A stretch of 64,000 nucleotides of DNA from Tsukamurella sp. 8F (GCF_029167375.1 NZ_JARFTP010000005.1:1-64000), one strand, 5' to 3'; positions 25,579 through 35,338 are shown, numbered from the stretch's first letter. The notes: generated from the sequence alone by a model not told the origin. Made by a program: numbers and translations.

Positions 25579-26576
25579 CGCCACCCCACCAGCAGCGTTC
25601 CGGCGCCCAGGGCGCAGCCGACCGCGACGACCATCGTCAGGGGTGCGAACCGAGCGACGAACCTGCGCCCGAACGCACCCGCCTGCATCGTCATCAGCTT
25701 GACGTCCACGGCGGGACCCACCACCAGGAAGACGATGCGCGGCAGCAGCGGGAGCGCGGACAGCGAGGCGGCGACGAACGCGTCCGCCTCTGAGCACAGC
25801 GCGAGTACCACGGCGAGTACTGCCATGACCACGACGGCGAGGAGCATGTCGGACGCCAGGTGCTCGAACCACGACGCCGGCACGAGCACGTGCAGCGCCG
25901 CGGCGAACGCGGCCCCGACGGCGAGGAACGACCCGGCTTCCACGAGGTCCTCGCGCGCGGTCGCGGCGGCGACCGAGAGGCGGGCGAAAGCGCCGTCGGG
26001 CAGTTGGTCGGGTGCGGCGGTGCGTGGGCGCCTGATCCATTCCGGGCGGCCCACCGCGAGCCAGATCCAGCCGGTCACGACTGCTGTCGCGAGGGATCCG
26101 ACGACGCGCGCCCCGGCCACCTCGGGCTGCCCTGGGAACGCGACGACGGTCGCGACGACCACCACGGGGTTGATCGCCGGCGCCGCCAGGAGGAAGGTCA
26201 CCGCCACAGCCGCCGGGACGCCGCGGTCCATGAGACGCCCTGCGACCGGCACCGCCGAGCACTCGCAACCGGGCAGTGCCACGCCGCTGAGGCCGGCGGC
26301 GGCAACCGCCGACGCGCCCCGACGCGGGAGCACGCGTTCCAGCACCCGCGGCGACACGAAGCCCGCGATCAGCCCACTCACCAGCACCCCGAGCACCAGG
26401 AACGGTGTCGCCTGCACGAATATGCCGACGAACACCGTGGCCGCGGTGCGCAGCTCGGCCGACCCGTCCACGCCGCTCGAGAGCGCGCGTCCGAAGACCG
26501 CGGCCAGGCACACCAGCGTTACCAGTACCGTCACGGCCGGAAACGACCACTGCCGCGGGGACACCCTGGAAACCAC
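25575..26576 (-). CDS. UPF0718 family permease (YcgR-like)
   Basis: About 333 residues and eight or more transmembrane helices. The conserved features are [16 protein letters not shown] in the first half and ALCSEADAFVAASL in the second, typical of COG0701 permeases. Its partner TIGR03943 gene overlaps at ATGA (25575-25578). I chose GTG 26576 (VVSRVSPRQW); GTG 26564 is an alternative. The open frame runs to 26699 but passes through a low-complexity 26-bp tandem repeat and is unlikely to be translated. The transported substrate is unknown; a metal is plausible. Confidence 0.82.
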   Translation of the reverse strand: MVSRVSPRQWSFPAVTVLVTLVCLAAVFGRALSSGVDGSAELRTAATVFVGIFVQATPFLVLGVLVSGLIAGFVSPRVLERVLPRRGASAVAAAGLSGVALPGCECSAVPVAGRLMDRGVPAAVAVTFLLAAPAINPVVVVATVVAFPGQPEVAGARVVGSLATAVVTGWIWLAVGRPEWIRRPRTAAPDQLPDGAFARLSVAAATAREDLVEAGSFLAVGAAFAAALHVLVPASWFEHLASDMLLAVVVMAVLAVVLALCSEADAFVAASLSALPLLPRIVFLVVGPAVDVKLMTMQAGAFGRRFVARFAPLTMVVAVGCALGAGTLLVGWR

Positions 26577-26586
26577 GGCGCCCAGT

Positions 26587-26650
26587 GTGCCAGGCGGCCG
26601 CCCACGGCCGGGGTGCCAGGCGGCCGCCCGCGGCCGGGGTGCCAGGCGGC
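26587..26650. repeat. 26-bp tandem repeat, 2.5 copies
   Basis: Copies start at 26587, 26613 and 26639, the last partial. Copies 1 and 2 differ at a single base. Each holds GGCGGCCGCCC-type GC palindromic sequence. It lies between the permease start and phoP, in the 5' region of the permease transcript, and could fold into repeated hairpins or be a slippage-prone spacer. Confidence 0.8.
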
Positions 26651-26764
26651 GCCGAGCGACACCGGACCGAACCCCGTATGCCAGTGATTCGGCAGGCACC
26701 TCGACTACCGTTCACAGGAACCGTCCAGGTTCCGGTCAGACGAGACGCAGTGAAAGGGCAGACG

Positions 26765-27469
26765 ATGGTCGTCGTGAATGAACATAGGCCGCGTGTCCTG
26801 GTGGTGGACGACGAGTCCAGCATCGTCGAACTGCTCCAGGTCAGCCTCAAGTTCCAGGGGTTCGATGTGACGACGGCGCAGGACGGACCCGCCGCGATCG
26901 ACCGCGCGCGGACGTTCAAGCCCGACGTGATGATCCTCGACATCATGATGCCGGGGATGGACGGCCTCGGCCTGCTCAAGCGCCTGCGACAGGACGGTGT
27001 CGAGGCTCCCGCTCTGTTCCTCACCGCCAAGGACTCGGTCGAGGACAAGGTCGCGGGCCTGACGCTCGGCGGCGACGACTACGTCACGAAGCCGTTCAGC
27101 CTCGAGGAGGTCGTGGCGCGGGTCAACGTGCTGCTGCGCCGCAGCGGTTTCGGCGAGGACGAGGAGCGCACCCGGATCACGTTCGCCGATATCGAGCTCG
27201 ATGACGAGACCCACGAGGTCTGGAAGGCGGGCAGACTCGTATCGCTGTCGCCGACCGAGTTCACGCTGCTCCGCTACTTCATGGTCAACGCGGGTGTAGT
27301 GCTGTCCAAGCCGCGCATCCTGGACCACGTGTGGCACTACGACTTCGGCGGCGAGGTCAACGTGGTGGAATCCTACGTCTCGTATCTGCGCCGCAAGGTC
27401 GACACCGGCGACAAGCGCCTGATCCACACACTGCGCGGCGTCGGCTACGTACTGAGGGAGCCCCGGTAG
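26765..27469 (+). CDS. phoP: Response regulator PhoP
   Basis: 234-residue OmpR-family regulator nearly identical in its core to M. tuberculosis PhoP, which controls lipid synthesis, acid response and secretion genes. The receiver domain (10-125) has acidic pocket Asp15/Asp16, phosphorylation site Asp59 (MILDIMMPGMDG), Thr87 and Lys109. The winged-helix domain (about 138-234) ends in the family signature NVVESYVSYLRRK and LRGVGYVLREPR. AAAGGG lies 8 nt before the ATG at 26765. phoR follows after 4 bp. Confidence 0.96.
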   Translation: MVVVNEHRPRVLVVDDESSIVELLQVSLKFQGFDVTTAQDGPAAIDRARTFKPDVMILDIMMPGMDGLGLLKRLRQDGVEAPALFLTAKDSVEDKVAGLTLGGDDYVTKPFSLEEVVARVNVLLRRSGFGEDEERTRITFADIELDDETHEVWKAGRLVSLSPTEFTLLRYFMVNAGVVLSKPRILDHVWHYDFGGEVNVVESYVSYLRRKVDTGDKRLIHTLRGVGYVLREPR

Positions 27470-27473
27470 GAAC

Positions 27474-28976
27474 GTGGACCTCGGCGAACGTCTGCGGGGC
27501 CCCGGCACCGGCATCCCGCTCCGATTCTCGCTCGTCGTGCTCATCGTCGGGCTGATGGCGGCCGGCCTTCTGGCGTCGGGTGCCGCGCTCACCACCTCGA
27601 TGAAGGACCGGTTGATCGCGCGGGAGGACCAGAACCTCCGGCAGGTCGCCGATGGTTTCGCCCGCCCACGGAACCCCGACAAGCTGCCGCCGGTCCCCAA
27701 GAACGATCACCGCCCGCCGACCCGCTACTACGTCGTCACCTACCGCACCGACGGCACGTCCGTGAACATCGGCGGCAACCCCGACTTCACCGTCCGACCC
27801 GACCTGTCGCGCATCGGCGAGCTCGGCGACGACGCGACGACGGTGCACTCCGAGGGCGGCGGCGGCCCGCTGTGGCGCGTCGTCGAATCGCGGTCCGAGT
27901 ACGGCTATGCGTACGTGGCGGTCAAGCTCAGCGATGTCACCGACACCATGAGTCAGCTCATGGTGCTCGAGGTGCTCATCGGCGTCAGTGTCCTCCTGGT
28001 GGCGGGCGGCCTCGGCTACCTCGTCGTGCGGAAGTCGCTGACCCCCTTGGAGAACGTGGAGCGCACAGCAGAGGCGATCGCCGCCGGCGACCTCACCAGC
28101 CGCGTCCCCGCCGCGCCGAGCGGCACCGAGGTCGGCAGCCTGTCGGAATCGATCAATGCGATGCTGCACCAGATCCAGGACTCGTTCGCGCGGGTCGAGG
28201 CATCGGAGGAGAGCGCCCGCCGCGGCGAGGAGCGCATGCGCCGATTCATCGGCGACGCGTCACACGAGCTCCGGACGCCCCTCACCTCCATCCGCGGGTT
28301 CGCGGAGCTGTATCGCCAGGGCGCCACGGACGACGTCGACTTCCTCATGCGGCACATCGAGTCCGAGGCACAGCGGATGGGCCTGCTCGTCGAGGATCTG
28401 CTACTGCTCGCCCGTCTCGACGCGAGGCGCCCGCTCGCGCACCGCCCCGTAGACCTGATGAGCGTCGCGACCGACGTCGTCCACGCCGCGCAGGCGCGTG
28501 AGCCCGAGCGCGACATAGCCCTGAACGTCGAGCCCGCAGCCGTCGGCGTCACCGTGCCGGGCGACCAGGACCGCATCGTCCAGGTCGTCACGAACCTCGT
28601 CTCGAACGCGCTGCGGCACACGCCCGACGACGCCCACATCACCGTGCGCGTAGCGGCCGAACCCGATTCCGCGATCATCGAGGTCCGCGACACGGGTGAC
28701 GGAATGACGCCCGACGAGGCCGCGCGCGCCTTCGAACGCTTCTACCGCACCGATTCGAGCCGCAGCCGCGGCAGCGGCGGTGCCGGGCTCGGACTGTCGA
28801 TCGTGCACGGGATCGTGCAGGCGCACGAGGGCACTGTGCACGTCGAGACCGCGCCCGGCGAGGGCGCGGCCTTCATCGTGCGGCTGCCCCGCGTGCGGCC
28901 CCACGTCTCCGAAGCCGAACTCGCCGCCGTGCCCATCGATACGGTCGCGCCGACGGCCCCTGGAACGTACCCCTGA
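27474..28976 (+). CDS. phoR: Sensor histidine kinase PhoR
   Basis: 500-residue membrane kinase partnering PhoP. Transmembrane helices at about 17-40 and 162-185 flank an extracytoplasmic sensor domain of about 120 residues. A HAMP domain follows (186-240), then the phosphoacceptor His264 in GDASHELRTPLTS, and an ATPase domain with N (NLVSNALRH), G1 (DTGDGM) and G2 (GGAGLGLSIV) boxes. The tail of about 30 residues after the kinase is Pro/Ala-rich. GTG start at 27474; the 4-bp gap implies one transcript with phoP. Confidence 0.95.
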   Translation: MDLGERLRGPGTGIPLRFSLVVLIVGLMAAGLLASGAALTTSMKDRLIAREDQNLRQVADGFARPRNPDKLPPVPKNDHRPPTRYYVVTYRTDGTSVNIGGNPDFTVRPDLSRIGELGDDATTVHSEGGGGPLWRVVESRSEYGYAYVAVKLSDVTDTMSQLMVLEVLIGVSVLLVAGGLGYLVVRKSLTPLENVERTAEAIAAGDLTSRVPAAPSGTEVGSLSESINAMLHQIQDSFARVEASEESARRGEERMRRFIGDASHELRTPLTSIRGFAELYRQGATDDVDFLMRHIESEAQRMGLLVEDLLLLARLDARRPLAHRPVDLMSVATDVVHAAQAREPERDIALNVEPAAVGVTVPGDQDRIVQVVTNLVSNALRHTPDDAHITVRVAAEPDSAIIEVRDTGDGMTPDEAARAFERFYRTDSSRSRGSGGAGLGLSIVHGIVQAHEGTVHVETAPGEGAAFIVRLPRVRPHVSEAELAAVPIDTVAPTAPGTYP

Positions 28977-29030
28977 GCGGGTCGGCCTTTCCCGGAGCGG
29001 CTGGTCCGCCTAGGAGACGTCGGGCCGGGC

Positions 29031-29438
29031 CTACTTCCCGAGTCTCTCGAGTTCGGCCTTGATCTTCGCCTGTGCGTCGTCGAGGGACTCGGGCGTGGGA
29101 TTCGGATCCACCGAGTCGAAGCTGAAATCGCTGAGGGCGTATGCGGGGAAGACGTGCAAATGCAGGTGCGGGACCTCCAAGCCGGCGACTATGAGTCCCG
29201 CCCGGGGTGCGTCGAAGGCCGACTTCACCGCCCTCCCGACCCTGCGCGCCACGGCGCTGAGGTGGTCCCACAGCTCGTCGTCGATCGACTCCCAGTGGTC
29301 GACCTCGGCGCGCGGCACCACGAGGGTGTGGCCCTGAGTCAGGGGCGCGATCGTCAAGAACGCGACGACGGCGTCGTCCTCGTACACGAACCGCCCGGGG
29401 AGCTCGCCGCTGATGATCTTCGAGAACACTGTTGCCAT
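29031..29438 (-). CDS. HIT family nucleotide hydrolase/transferase
   Basis: 135-residue histidine-triad protein. The triad HLHLHVFP is at 91-98, and the N-terminus [22 protein letters not shown] is typical of HinT-like enzymes that cleave AMP-lysine or adenosine phosphoramidates. The convergent position after phoR matches Rv0759c in M. tuberculosis. I chose ATG 29438; the frame is open 45 bp further without family similarity. Confidence 0.92.
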   Translation of the reverse strand: MATVFSKIISGELPGRFVYEDDAVVAFLTIAPLTQGHTLVVPRAEVDHWESIDDELWDHLSAVARRVGRAVKSAFDAPRAGLIVAGLEVPHLHLHVFPAYALSDFSFDSVDPNPTPESLDDAQAKIKAELERLGK

Positions 29439-29479
29439 GGTCCTCAAGGATAGGGGTGCGGACGCCGGGTGACCCGCCG

Positions 29480-29983
29480 TCACCGGAGCAGGTCTGCGAT
29501 GTCGCCCGCCGCGAGCATCGCGACCAGCAGGGGTACGACGCGCTCGGGCGCCACGGCATAGGTGTTGCGGGCGGCCTTGACGACGACGCCGGCCGCTGAC
29601 AACGTCCCCAGGTGGTGGTACAGCCGGCCGGTCGATTCCGCGTCGAGGCGCTCCGTCAACTCGGCCGCCGTGAGCGGGCGGTGCAGCAACTCGCGCACCA
29701 CCGCGAGCCGTACGGGGTGGCCGAGCGCGCCGAGTACGGCGGAGACCCGCTCAGCCGATAAGGCCGCAGTCGCGGCTGCAGAGTAGGTGATGTTCCATCG
29801 CACCTCACCGTTCAGCGTGACGTCGCCGCCGTAGCGGAGGACACCGGCGCCGGCCGGATCGTGCCTGTCGGGACGCCCGCCCTCAGCTGCGGCGGGGGTC
29901 CCATCGGGATCGCCGCCTATCGCGGCCTCGAGTGCGGCGACGCGCGCCTCGAGGGCGGCGATTCGGTCGTCGGATCCGGTCAC
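29480..29983 (-). CDS. ArsR-like winged-helix regulator with coiled-coil N-terminus
   Basis: 167-residue protein. Residues 4-25 form a short heptad-type coiled coil ([18 protein letters not shown]). Residues 75-160 form a winged helix with [28 protein letters not shown] and a YHHLGTL recognition helix, as in ArsR-type repressors. There is no metal-binding Cys motif. GTG start at 29983, 19 bp after the stop of the upstream serine hydrolase, so the pair is one transcript and the regulator may control its own operon. Confidence 0.85.
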   Translation of the reverse strand: MTGSDDRIAALEARVAALEAAIGGDPDGTPAAAEGGRPDRHDPAGAGVLRYGGDVTLNGEVRWNITYSAAATAALSAERVSAVLGALGHPVRLAVVRELLHRPLTAAELTERLDAESTGRLYHHLGTLSAAGVVVKAARNTYAVAPERVVPLLVAMLAAGDIADLLR

Positions 29984-30002
29984 GCCGTCCAGCCTGCCAC
30001 CC

Positions 30003-31007
30003 TCAGTTCCCGGCGGCGCAGGCCATCCGGTTCCGCATCCCGCTCTCGAGCATCGCCTGGAGGAGCAGCTTCTGATGTGGCATGCCGGCGGCCACGTCAC
30101 GCTGCAGATCGGACGGGGCGGCGCGGTGGACCATCAGCACCCCGACGGCGACTGAGCCGTCCGTCCGCCGGGCTTCGAAGACCTCGGTGAGGATGCCGGG
30201 GAGTGAGCCGCCCTTGAACCCGAAACCGGTCAGCCCGGGCGGCGCGGGCTGATATTCGAGCAGCCGGCGCGCCACGTCGGATCCGGCTCCGAAGCTCCCC
30301 GAAGCAAGCGATCGCATGAGCCGGAACAGCTGCGCCGGGCTCAGCGCGTAGGTGCGGTCGGCCGCGGCGACGACCTGTGCGTCGGTGCGCGCGCCGCTCT
30401 CGGTGATCGACCGGTACAGCCCGACGAGGCTGGGCACCGGGCCGCCGATCCCGTTGTCGTCCATCACCTGCCGTAGGGGCCCGTCGCCCATCACGGCGCG
30501 CAACGCGTCGGGCGCGGCGCTGTCGGAGAACCGGATCATCACGTCTGCGAGCTGGTCGACGGTCACGGTGTGCCTCGCCGGGTCGGTGGGTACACCGCCC
30601 TTGGCGGGGATATGCAGGTACTGAAGGGCTTTCACATGGGCCCCGCCATCGGTCGGCAGGTACCAGCGCTGCCAGTCGGCAAGGGGGATGCGCCGGGCGG
30701 GGTCGAGCCTGCCCGTCGCCACCTCTCGCGCGTATGCGGCGAGGTGGATGAGTTTGAGCGCTGAAGCGGTAGGCAGCGGCGAGTCCGCGGCGTGTCTGAG
30801 CGTCCCGCCGCTGCCGTCGTCGATGACTGCACCCCAGTCGGCGCGGTGCGCGCCGAGGTAGCCCAGCCAGCCGTCGACGGTGCCGGTGCCGGGGTTCCCG
30901 GGGGCGCACGCCGGACTGGTCTTCGCTGCCGGCGACGAGCAACCGGCAGTGACGGAGGCGGCCGCCACGGCGAGTGCCGCTGCCAGGGCGGCGACGAAGT
31001 TTCGCAT
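30003..31007 (-). CDS. Beta-lactamase-like serine hydrolase lipoprotein
   Basis: 334-residue exported protein. A signal peptide ends in lipobox VTAGC with lipid-accepting Cys23. The active-site SxxK is Ser82-Ala-Leu-Lys85, and the KTG-like element is KGGS in GFGFKGGSLPG, so the fold is that of class A beta-lactamases and related penicillin-interacting hydrolases. ATG 31007 is preceded by GGAAGGTG. A winged-helix regulator follows in the same transcript, and a TACGG repeat array lies before the start. Whether it degrades beta-lactams is not predictable. Confidence 0.85.
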   Translation of the reverse strand: MRNFVAALAAALAVAAASVTAGCSSPAAKTSPACAPGNPGTGTVDGWLGYLGAHRADWGAVIDDGSGGTLRHAADSPLPTASALKLIHLAAYAREVATGRLDPARRIPLADWQRWYLPTDGGAHVKALQYLHIPAKGGVPTDPARHTVTVDQLADVMIRFSDSAAPDALRAVMGDGPLRQVMDDNGIGGPVPSLVGLYRSITESGARTDAQVVAAADRTYALSPAQLFRLMRSLASGSFGAGSDVARRLLEYQPAPPGLTGFGFKGGSLPGILTEVFEARRTDGSVAVGVLMVHRAAPSDLQRDVAAGMPHQKLLLQAMLESGMRNRMACAAGN

Positions 31008-31026
31008 GAGAGCACCTTCCAATTAT

Positions 31027-31048
31027 TACGGAATTACGGAATACCGTA
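31027..31048. promoter_or_regulatory. TACGG repeat/palindrome upstream of serine hydrolase
   Basis: Two direct copies of ATTACGGA (8-bp period) run into the palindrome TACGGAATACCGTA (31035-31048). The site is 20-40 bp upstream of the hydrolase ATG, in an unusually AT-rich patch, and is a candidate operator for the winged-helix regulator encoded in the same operon. Confidence 0.55.
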
Positions 31049-31095
31049 GTACGGGCTAGGTCGCAGGCGCAACCCCCGCGGTAGGGTCTCCAGTT

Positions 31096-32331
31096 GTGCG
31101 AGTACTCGTCATCGGTTCCGGCGGCCGCGAACACGCCCTCGTCGACGCGCTGTCCCGTGACCCCTCGGTCACGGACCTGCATGCCGCGCCCGGCAATCCG
31201 GGTATCGCGACGCAGGCGACGCTGCACTCCGTCGACCAGACCTCCGGCGAAGCCGTTGCGGACCTCGCGAAGCAGGTGGAGGCGGACCTCGTCGTCGTCG
31301 GTCCCGAGGTGCCCCTGGTGCTGGGCGTCGCCGACGCAGTCCGCGCAGCGGGCGTCGCCGCGTTCGGTCCGTCCGCAGCGGCCGCGCAGATCGAGGGCTC
31401 GAAGGCCTTCGCGAAGGACGTGATGTCCTCGGCCGGTGTCCGGACCGCGCGCAGCGAGGTCGTCGACAACCCTGCGCACGTCGACGCAGCGCTCGACCGC
31501 TTCGGTCCCACGTGGGTCGTCAAGGACGACGGCCTCGCGGCAGGCAAGGGGGTCGTCGTCACCTCGGACCGCGCAGCCGCCCGCGCGCATGCGGCGGATC
31601 TCCTCGAATCCGGCCGGCCGGCCCTGCTCGAATCGTTCCTCGACGGGCCCGAGGTCTCACTGTTCTGCCTCGTCGACGGCGGCACCGTCGTCCCGCTCCT
31701 GCCCGCACAGGACCATAAGCGTGTGGGGGACGGAGACACCGGGCCCAACACCGGCGGCATGGGTGCCTACGCGCCGCTGCCCTGGCTGCCCGACGGCGCG
31801 GTCGACGAGATCGTCGACGTGATCGTGCGGCCCGTCGCCGAAGAGATGGCCGGCCGCGGAACCCCGTTCAGTGGGCTGCTGTACGCGGGCCTTGCGATGG
31901 GCGCGGAGGGGCCCGCGGTCGTCGAGTTCAACTGTCGCTTCGGCGACCCCGAGACGCAAGCCGTGCTGAACCTCCTCGAGTCGCCTCTCGGTGAGGCGCT
32001 GTACGCGACCGCGACGGGAGCGTTGGCCGAGTTGCCGCCGCTGCAGTGGCGTGACGGCGCGGCGATCACGGTCGTCCTCGCGGCCGAGAACTACCCGGCG
32101 AGTCCTCGCAAGGGCGACGTGATCGCCGGCGCGGAGCAGCCCGGCGTCTACCACGCGGGCACCGCAGTCGACGACGACGGCCGCCTCGTGTCGGCCGGCG
32201 GGCGCGTTCTCAACGTCGTCGGCGCCGGTGCCGACCTCGCAGCCGCACGAGCGGACGCGTACGGCAAACTCGAGCGGATCAAGCTGCCGGGCAGCCACTT
32301 CCGCACCGACATCGGCCATCAGGCGCTGTAA
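31096..32331 (+). CDS. purD: Phosphoribosylamine-glycine ligase PurD
   Basis: ATP-grasp enzyme of purine synthesis joining glycine to 5-phosphoribosylamine, 411 residues. N-terminal [12 protein letters not shown]-grasp [13 protein letters not shown] near residue 138 and metal-binding [12 protein letters not shown] near 276 are all present. GTG start at 31096. It opens a block with the gene order purD, tetR, purB, purC, ptrB also seen in M. tuberculosis. Confidence 0.96.
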   Translation: MRVLVIGSGGREHALVDALSRDPSVTDLHAAPGNPGIATQATLHSVDQTSGEAVADLAKQVEADLVVVGPEVPLVLGVADAVRAAGVAAFGPSAAAAQIEGSKAFAKDVMSSAGVRTARSEVVDNPAHVDAALDRFGPTWVVKDDGLAAGKGVVVTSDRAAARAHAADLLESGRPALLESFLDGPEVSLFCLVDGGTVVPLLPAQDHKRVGDGDTGPNTGGMGAYAPLPWLPDGAVDEIVDVIVRPVAEEMAGRGTPFSGLLYAGLAMGAEGPAVVEFNCRFGDPETQAVLNLLESPLGEALYATATGALAELPPLQWRDGAAITVVLAAENYPASPRKGDVIAGAEQPGVYHAGTAVDDDGRLVSAGGRVLNVVGAGADLAAARADAYGKLERIKLPGSHFRTDIGHQAL

Positions 32332-32391
32332 CCGTTCCGACTTGCGCGAAACCGCCCGTCGCCGGGCCTCCGCTTTGGCACCATGTCGTAG

Positions 32392-32991
32392 GTGACAGCC
32401 GCCACGACACCCAAAGGGGAGCGCCGTCGCGCCGCGTTGGTGGCGGCCGCGGGGGAGCTCTTGGTGGAAGGCGGATTCGACAGCGTCCGGCACCGGTCGG
32501 TGGCGCAGCGCGCACGGATTCCCCTCGCCGCCACCACCTATTACTTCGAATCGCTGGGCGACCTCCTCTCCAACGCAGTGGCGTATGCGGGTGATCACGA
32601 CGTGGCCGGCGTGCGGTCGCGCGCGGACGCGGTGACCCGCCGGCGACGGGGCGCAGGCGCCACCGCCGACATCCTCGCGACCGTCTTCTTCCCGACCGAC
32701 GACAGCGAGGAACGGCGGGAGGTGGTCTCGCGTTACGAGCGCCTCGTCGTGTCGACCCGTGATCCGCGGCTGATGGATCTACAGGCACGGCTGCGCGAGG
32801 AGCTGCTGGCACTGCACGTCGAGGTGCTCGAGCGCTCGGGGCGGGTCGCCGATCGCCGGAAGGTGCAGCGGCTCATCGCAGTCGAGGACGGCGCCGCCCT
32901 CGGTGCGTTCACCCGGCCGGACGGAGACCCGCACAAGGCGGTCCGTGATGCACTGAGCGACGTGATCGACACCCTGGCGCCTGCGTCCTGA
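32392..32991 (+). CDS. TetR family regulator (Rv0775-like)
   Basis: 199-residue TetR-type regulator. The N-terminal helix-turn-helix (about 10-57) reads RRAALVAAAGELLVEGGFDSVRHRSVAQRARIPLAATTYYF, and the ligand domain is alpha-helical. GTG start at 32392. M. tuberculosis has a TetR gene (Rv0775) at the same place between purD and purB. Its ligand and targets are unknown; there is no evidence that it regulates purines. Confidence 0.88.
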   Translation: MTAATTPKGERRRAALVAAAGELLVEGGFDSVRHRSVAQRARIPLAATTYYFESLGDLLSNAVAYAGDHDVAGVRSRADAVTRRRRGAGATADILATVFFPTDDSEERREVVSRYERLVVSTRDPRLMDLQARLREELLALHVEVLERSGRVADRRKVQRLIAVEDGAALGAFTRPDGDPHKAVRDALSDVIDTLAPAS

Positions 32992-33010
32992 GCATTCGTG
33001 GCGTGGGACA

Positions 33011-34441
33011 ATGGGCGTCGTGCAGCAGATCCCCGACGTCCTCGCCAACCGCTACGCAAGCCCCGAGATGCGCCGCATGTGGTCGCCGGAGCACAAGATC
33101 GTCCTCGAACGGCAGCTCTGGATCGCGGTCCTCGAGGCCCAGGCCGAGCTCGGCGTGGAGGTGCCCGACGGGGCCGTCGCCGCATACAAGTCCGCAATCG
33201 ACGAGGTCGATCTGGAATCGATCGCTGCGCGGGAGCGCGTGACGCGTCACGACGTCAAGGCCAGGATCGAGGAGTTCAATGCCCTCGCGGGGTACGAGCA
33301 GATCCACAAGGGCATGACGAGCCGGGACCTCACCGAGAATGTCGAGCAGCTGCAGGTGCTGCGCTCGCTCGAGTACGTCCGGTCGCATGCGGTCACCGTC
33401 GCCGCACGGATCGCGGACCGCGCCGCGCAGTACGCCACCGTCGTCATGGCGGGCCGGTCGCATAACGTCGCCGCGCAGGCGACGACGCTCGGCAAGCGTT
33501 TCGCATCCGCCGCCGACGAGCTACTCATCGCTATCGCGCGCCTCGACGACCTCATCGCGCGCTATCCGCTGCGCGGTATCAAGGGGCCGATGGGCACGTC
33601 GCAGGACATGTTGGACCTCCTCGGCGGTGATGCGTCGAAACTCGCGACGCTGGAGCAGAAGGTCGCTGCGCACCTGGGCTTCACCTCCACGCTGACCTCT
33701 GTCGGGCAGATCTATCCTCGGTCCCTGGACCACGACGTCGTGGGTGCCCTGGTCCAGCTGGCGGCGGGTCCCTCTTCCCTGGCCACCACGATCCGGCTGA
33801 TGGCGGGCCACGAGCTGGTCACCGAAGGCTTCCAGCCCGGCCAGGTCGGCTCGTCGGCCATGCCGCACAAGATGAACACCCGCTCGTGCGAACGCGTCAA
33901 CGGCCTACAGGTGATCTTGCGCGGATACGGCTCGATGGCGGCGGAGATGGCCGGTGCGCAGTGGAACGAGGGCGACGTGTTCTGCTCCGTTATCCGTCGA
34001 GTCGCGTTGCCGGACAGCTTCTTCGCGATCGACGGCCTCGTCGAGACGTTCCTGACGGTGCTCACCGAGTTCGGCGCGTATCCGGCGGTGATCGCGAACG
34101 AGCTCGACAGATACCTGCCGTTCCTCGCCACCACCCGGGTGCTGATGGCTGCCGTGCGCGCAGGCGTCGGTCGCGAGACGGCGCACGAGGCGATCAAGGA
34201 GCATGCAGTGGCCGTGGCGCTCGCCATGCGTGAGGCGGGCCGGGAGCCGGACCTCATGGATCGCCTCGCCGCAGACCCGCGCCTCGGACTCACGAGGGAC
34301 GCACTCGACGACGCGCTGGCCGATAAGGCCGCCTTCACAGGAGCAGCGAGCGAGCAGGTCGCCTCGGTGGTCGCGCAGGTGCAGGAGCTCCTGGCGCGCT
34401 TCCCCGAAGCCGCCACGTACGCGCCGGCGCCTATCCTCTGA
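33011..34441 (+). CDS. purB: Adenylosuccinate lyase PurB
   Basis: 476-residue fumarase/aspartase-superfamily lyase acting twice in purine synthesis, on SAICAR and adenylosuccinate. The signature loop is GSSAMPHKMNTRSCER, with upstream segments TSRDLTEN and GRSHNVAAQATT. ATG at 33011; a GTG two codons later is an alternative. The purC ATG follows after 3 bp, so the two are one transcript. Confidence 0.96.
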   Translation: MGVVQQIPDVLANRYASPEMRRMWSPEHKIVLERQLWIAVLEAQAELGVEVPDGAVAAYKSAIDEVDLESIAARERVTRHDVKARIEEFNALAGYEQIHKGMTSRDLTENVEQLQVLRSLEYVRSHAVTVAARIADRAAQYATVVMAGRSHNVAAQATTLGKRFASAADELLIAIARLDDLIARYPLRGIKGPMGTSQDMLDLLGGDASKLATLEQKVAAHLGFTSTLTSVGQIYPRSLDHDVVGALVQLAAGPSSLATTIRLMAGHELVTEGFQPGQVGSSAMPHKMNTRSCERVNGLQVILRGYGSMAAEMAGAQWNEGDVFCSVIRRVALPDSFFAIDGLVETFLTVLTEFGAYPAVIANELDRYLPFLATTRVLMAAVRAGVGRETAHEAIKEHAVAVALAMREAGREPDLMDRLAADPRLGLTRDALDDALADKAAFTGAASEQVASVVAQVQELLARFPEAATYAPAPIL

Positions 34442-34444
34442 CGT

Positions 34445-35338
34445 ATGAGCCCAACACTCTCGGACTACGAGCCGCTCTACTCAGGCAAGGTGCGTGAGCT
34501 CTACGCGATCGACGCCGAGCACATGCTGCTGGTCGCGAGCGACCGGCTCAGCGCCTACGACTACATCCTGCAGACGCCGATTCCCGACAAGGGGCGCATC
34601 CTCACGGCCATGTCGGTGTACTTCTTCGACGCACTGGGGGTGCCGAACCATCTTGCGGGCGAGGCGCTCGACCCGCGGATCCCCGAGGAGGTTCTCGGGC
34701 GCGCGCTCGTAGTACGGCGCCTCGATATGGTCCCCGTAGAGTGCGTGGCGCGCGGTTACCTGACCGGGTCGGGCCTGAAGGAGTACCGGGCGTCGGGGAC
34801 GGTATGCCGGATCCCGCTGCCGGAGGGACTGGTCGACGGAAGTCGTTTGCAAGAACCGATCTTCACGCCCGCCACGAAGGCGGCGTTGGGCGATCACGAT
34901 GAGAACGTATCGTTCGAGCAGGTGTCGGAGACCGTGGGCGTCGATCTCGCGGGGAGGCTGCGAGACAAGACCCTGGAGATCTACTCGGCGGGCTCCGAGA
35001 TCGCACGCGGGCGGGGGATCCTGCTGGCGGACACCAAGTTCGAGTTCGGTATATCTCCGGACGGCGACCTTCTCCTCGCCGACGAGGTCCTCACGCCCGA
35101 CTCGTCGCGGTACTGGGACGTCGACGACTATGAGCCGGGGCGGGCCCAGCCCAGCTTCGACAAGCAGATCGTGCGGGATTGGCTCACGGGGCCGGATTCC
35201 GGATGGAGCACCGACTCCGATGCGCCGCCGCCACCTTTGCCGGACGAGGTGGTCCAGCGCACGCGCTCGCGATACATCGAGGCGTACGAACGCATTTCGG
35301 GTCTGTCGTTCGCGGATTGGCCGGGAGGCGACGCGTGA
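34445..35338 (+). CDS. purC: SAICAR synthase PurC
   Basis: 297-residue ligase that joins aspartate to CAIR in purine synthesis. The N-terminal [10 protein letters not shown], the [13 protein letters not shown] segment and DTKFEFG...[14 protein letters not shown] are characteristic. It is encoded between purB and the oligopeptidase; its TGA overlaps the next GTG (GTGA). M. tuberculosis has cyp126 between purB and purC, which is missing here. Confidence 0.96.
   Translation: MSPTLSDYEPLYSGKVRELYAIDAEHMLLVASDRLSAYDYILQTPIPDKGRILTAMSVYFFDALGVPNHLAGEALDPRIPEEVLGRALVVRRLDMVPVECVARGYLTGSGLKEYRASGTVCRIPLPEGLVDGSRLQEPIFTPATKAALGDHDENVSFEQVSETVGVDLAGRLRDKTLEIYSAGSEIARGRGILLADTKFEFGISPDGDLLLADEVLTPDSSRYWDVDDYEPGRAQPSFDKQIVRDWLTGPDSGWSTDSDAPPPPLPDEVVQRTRSRYIEAYERISGLSFADWPGGDA

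Noticed and set aside
24832-27048. 738-residue open frame covering the TIGR03943 gene, the permease and part of phoP
   Set aside because: Only the last 248 codons match a protein family; the rest is antisense or alternate frame of the permease and phoP.
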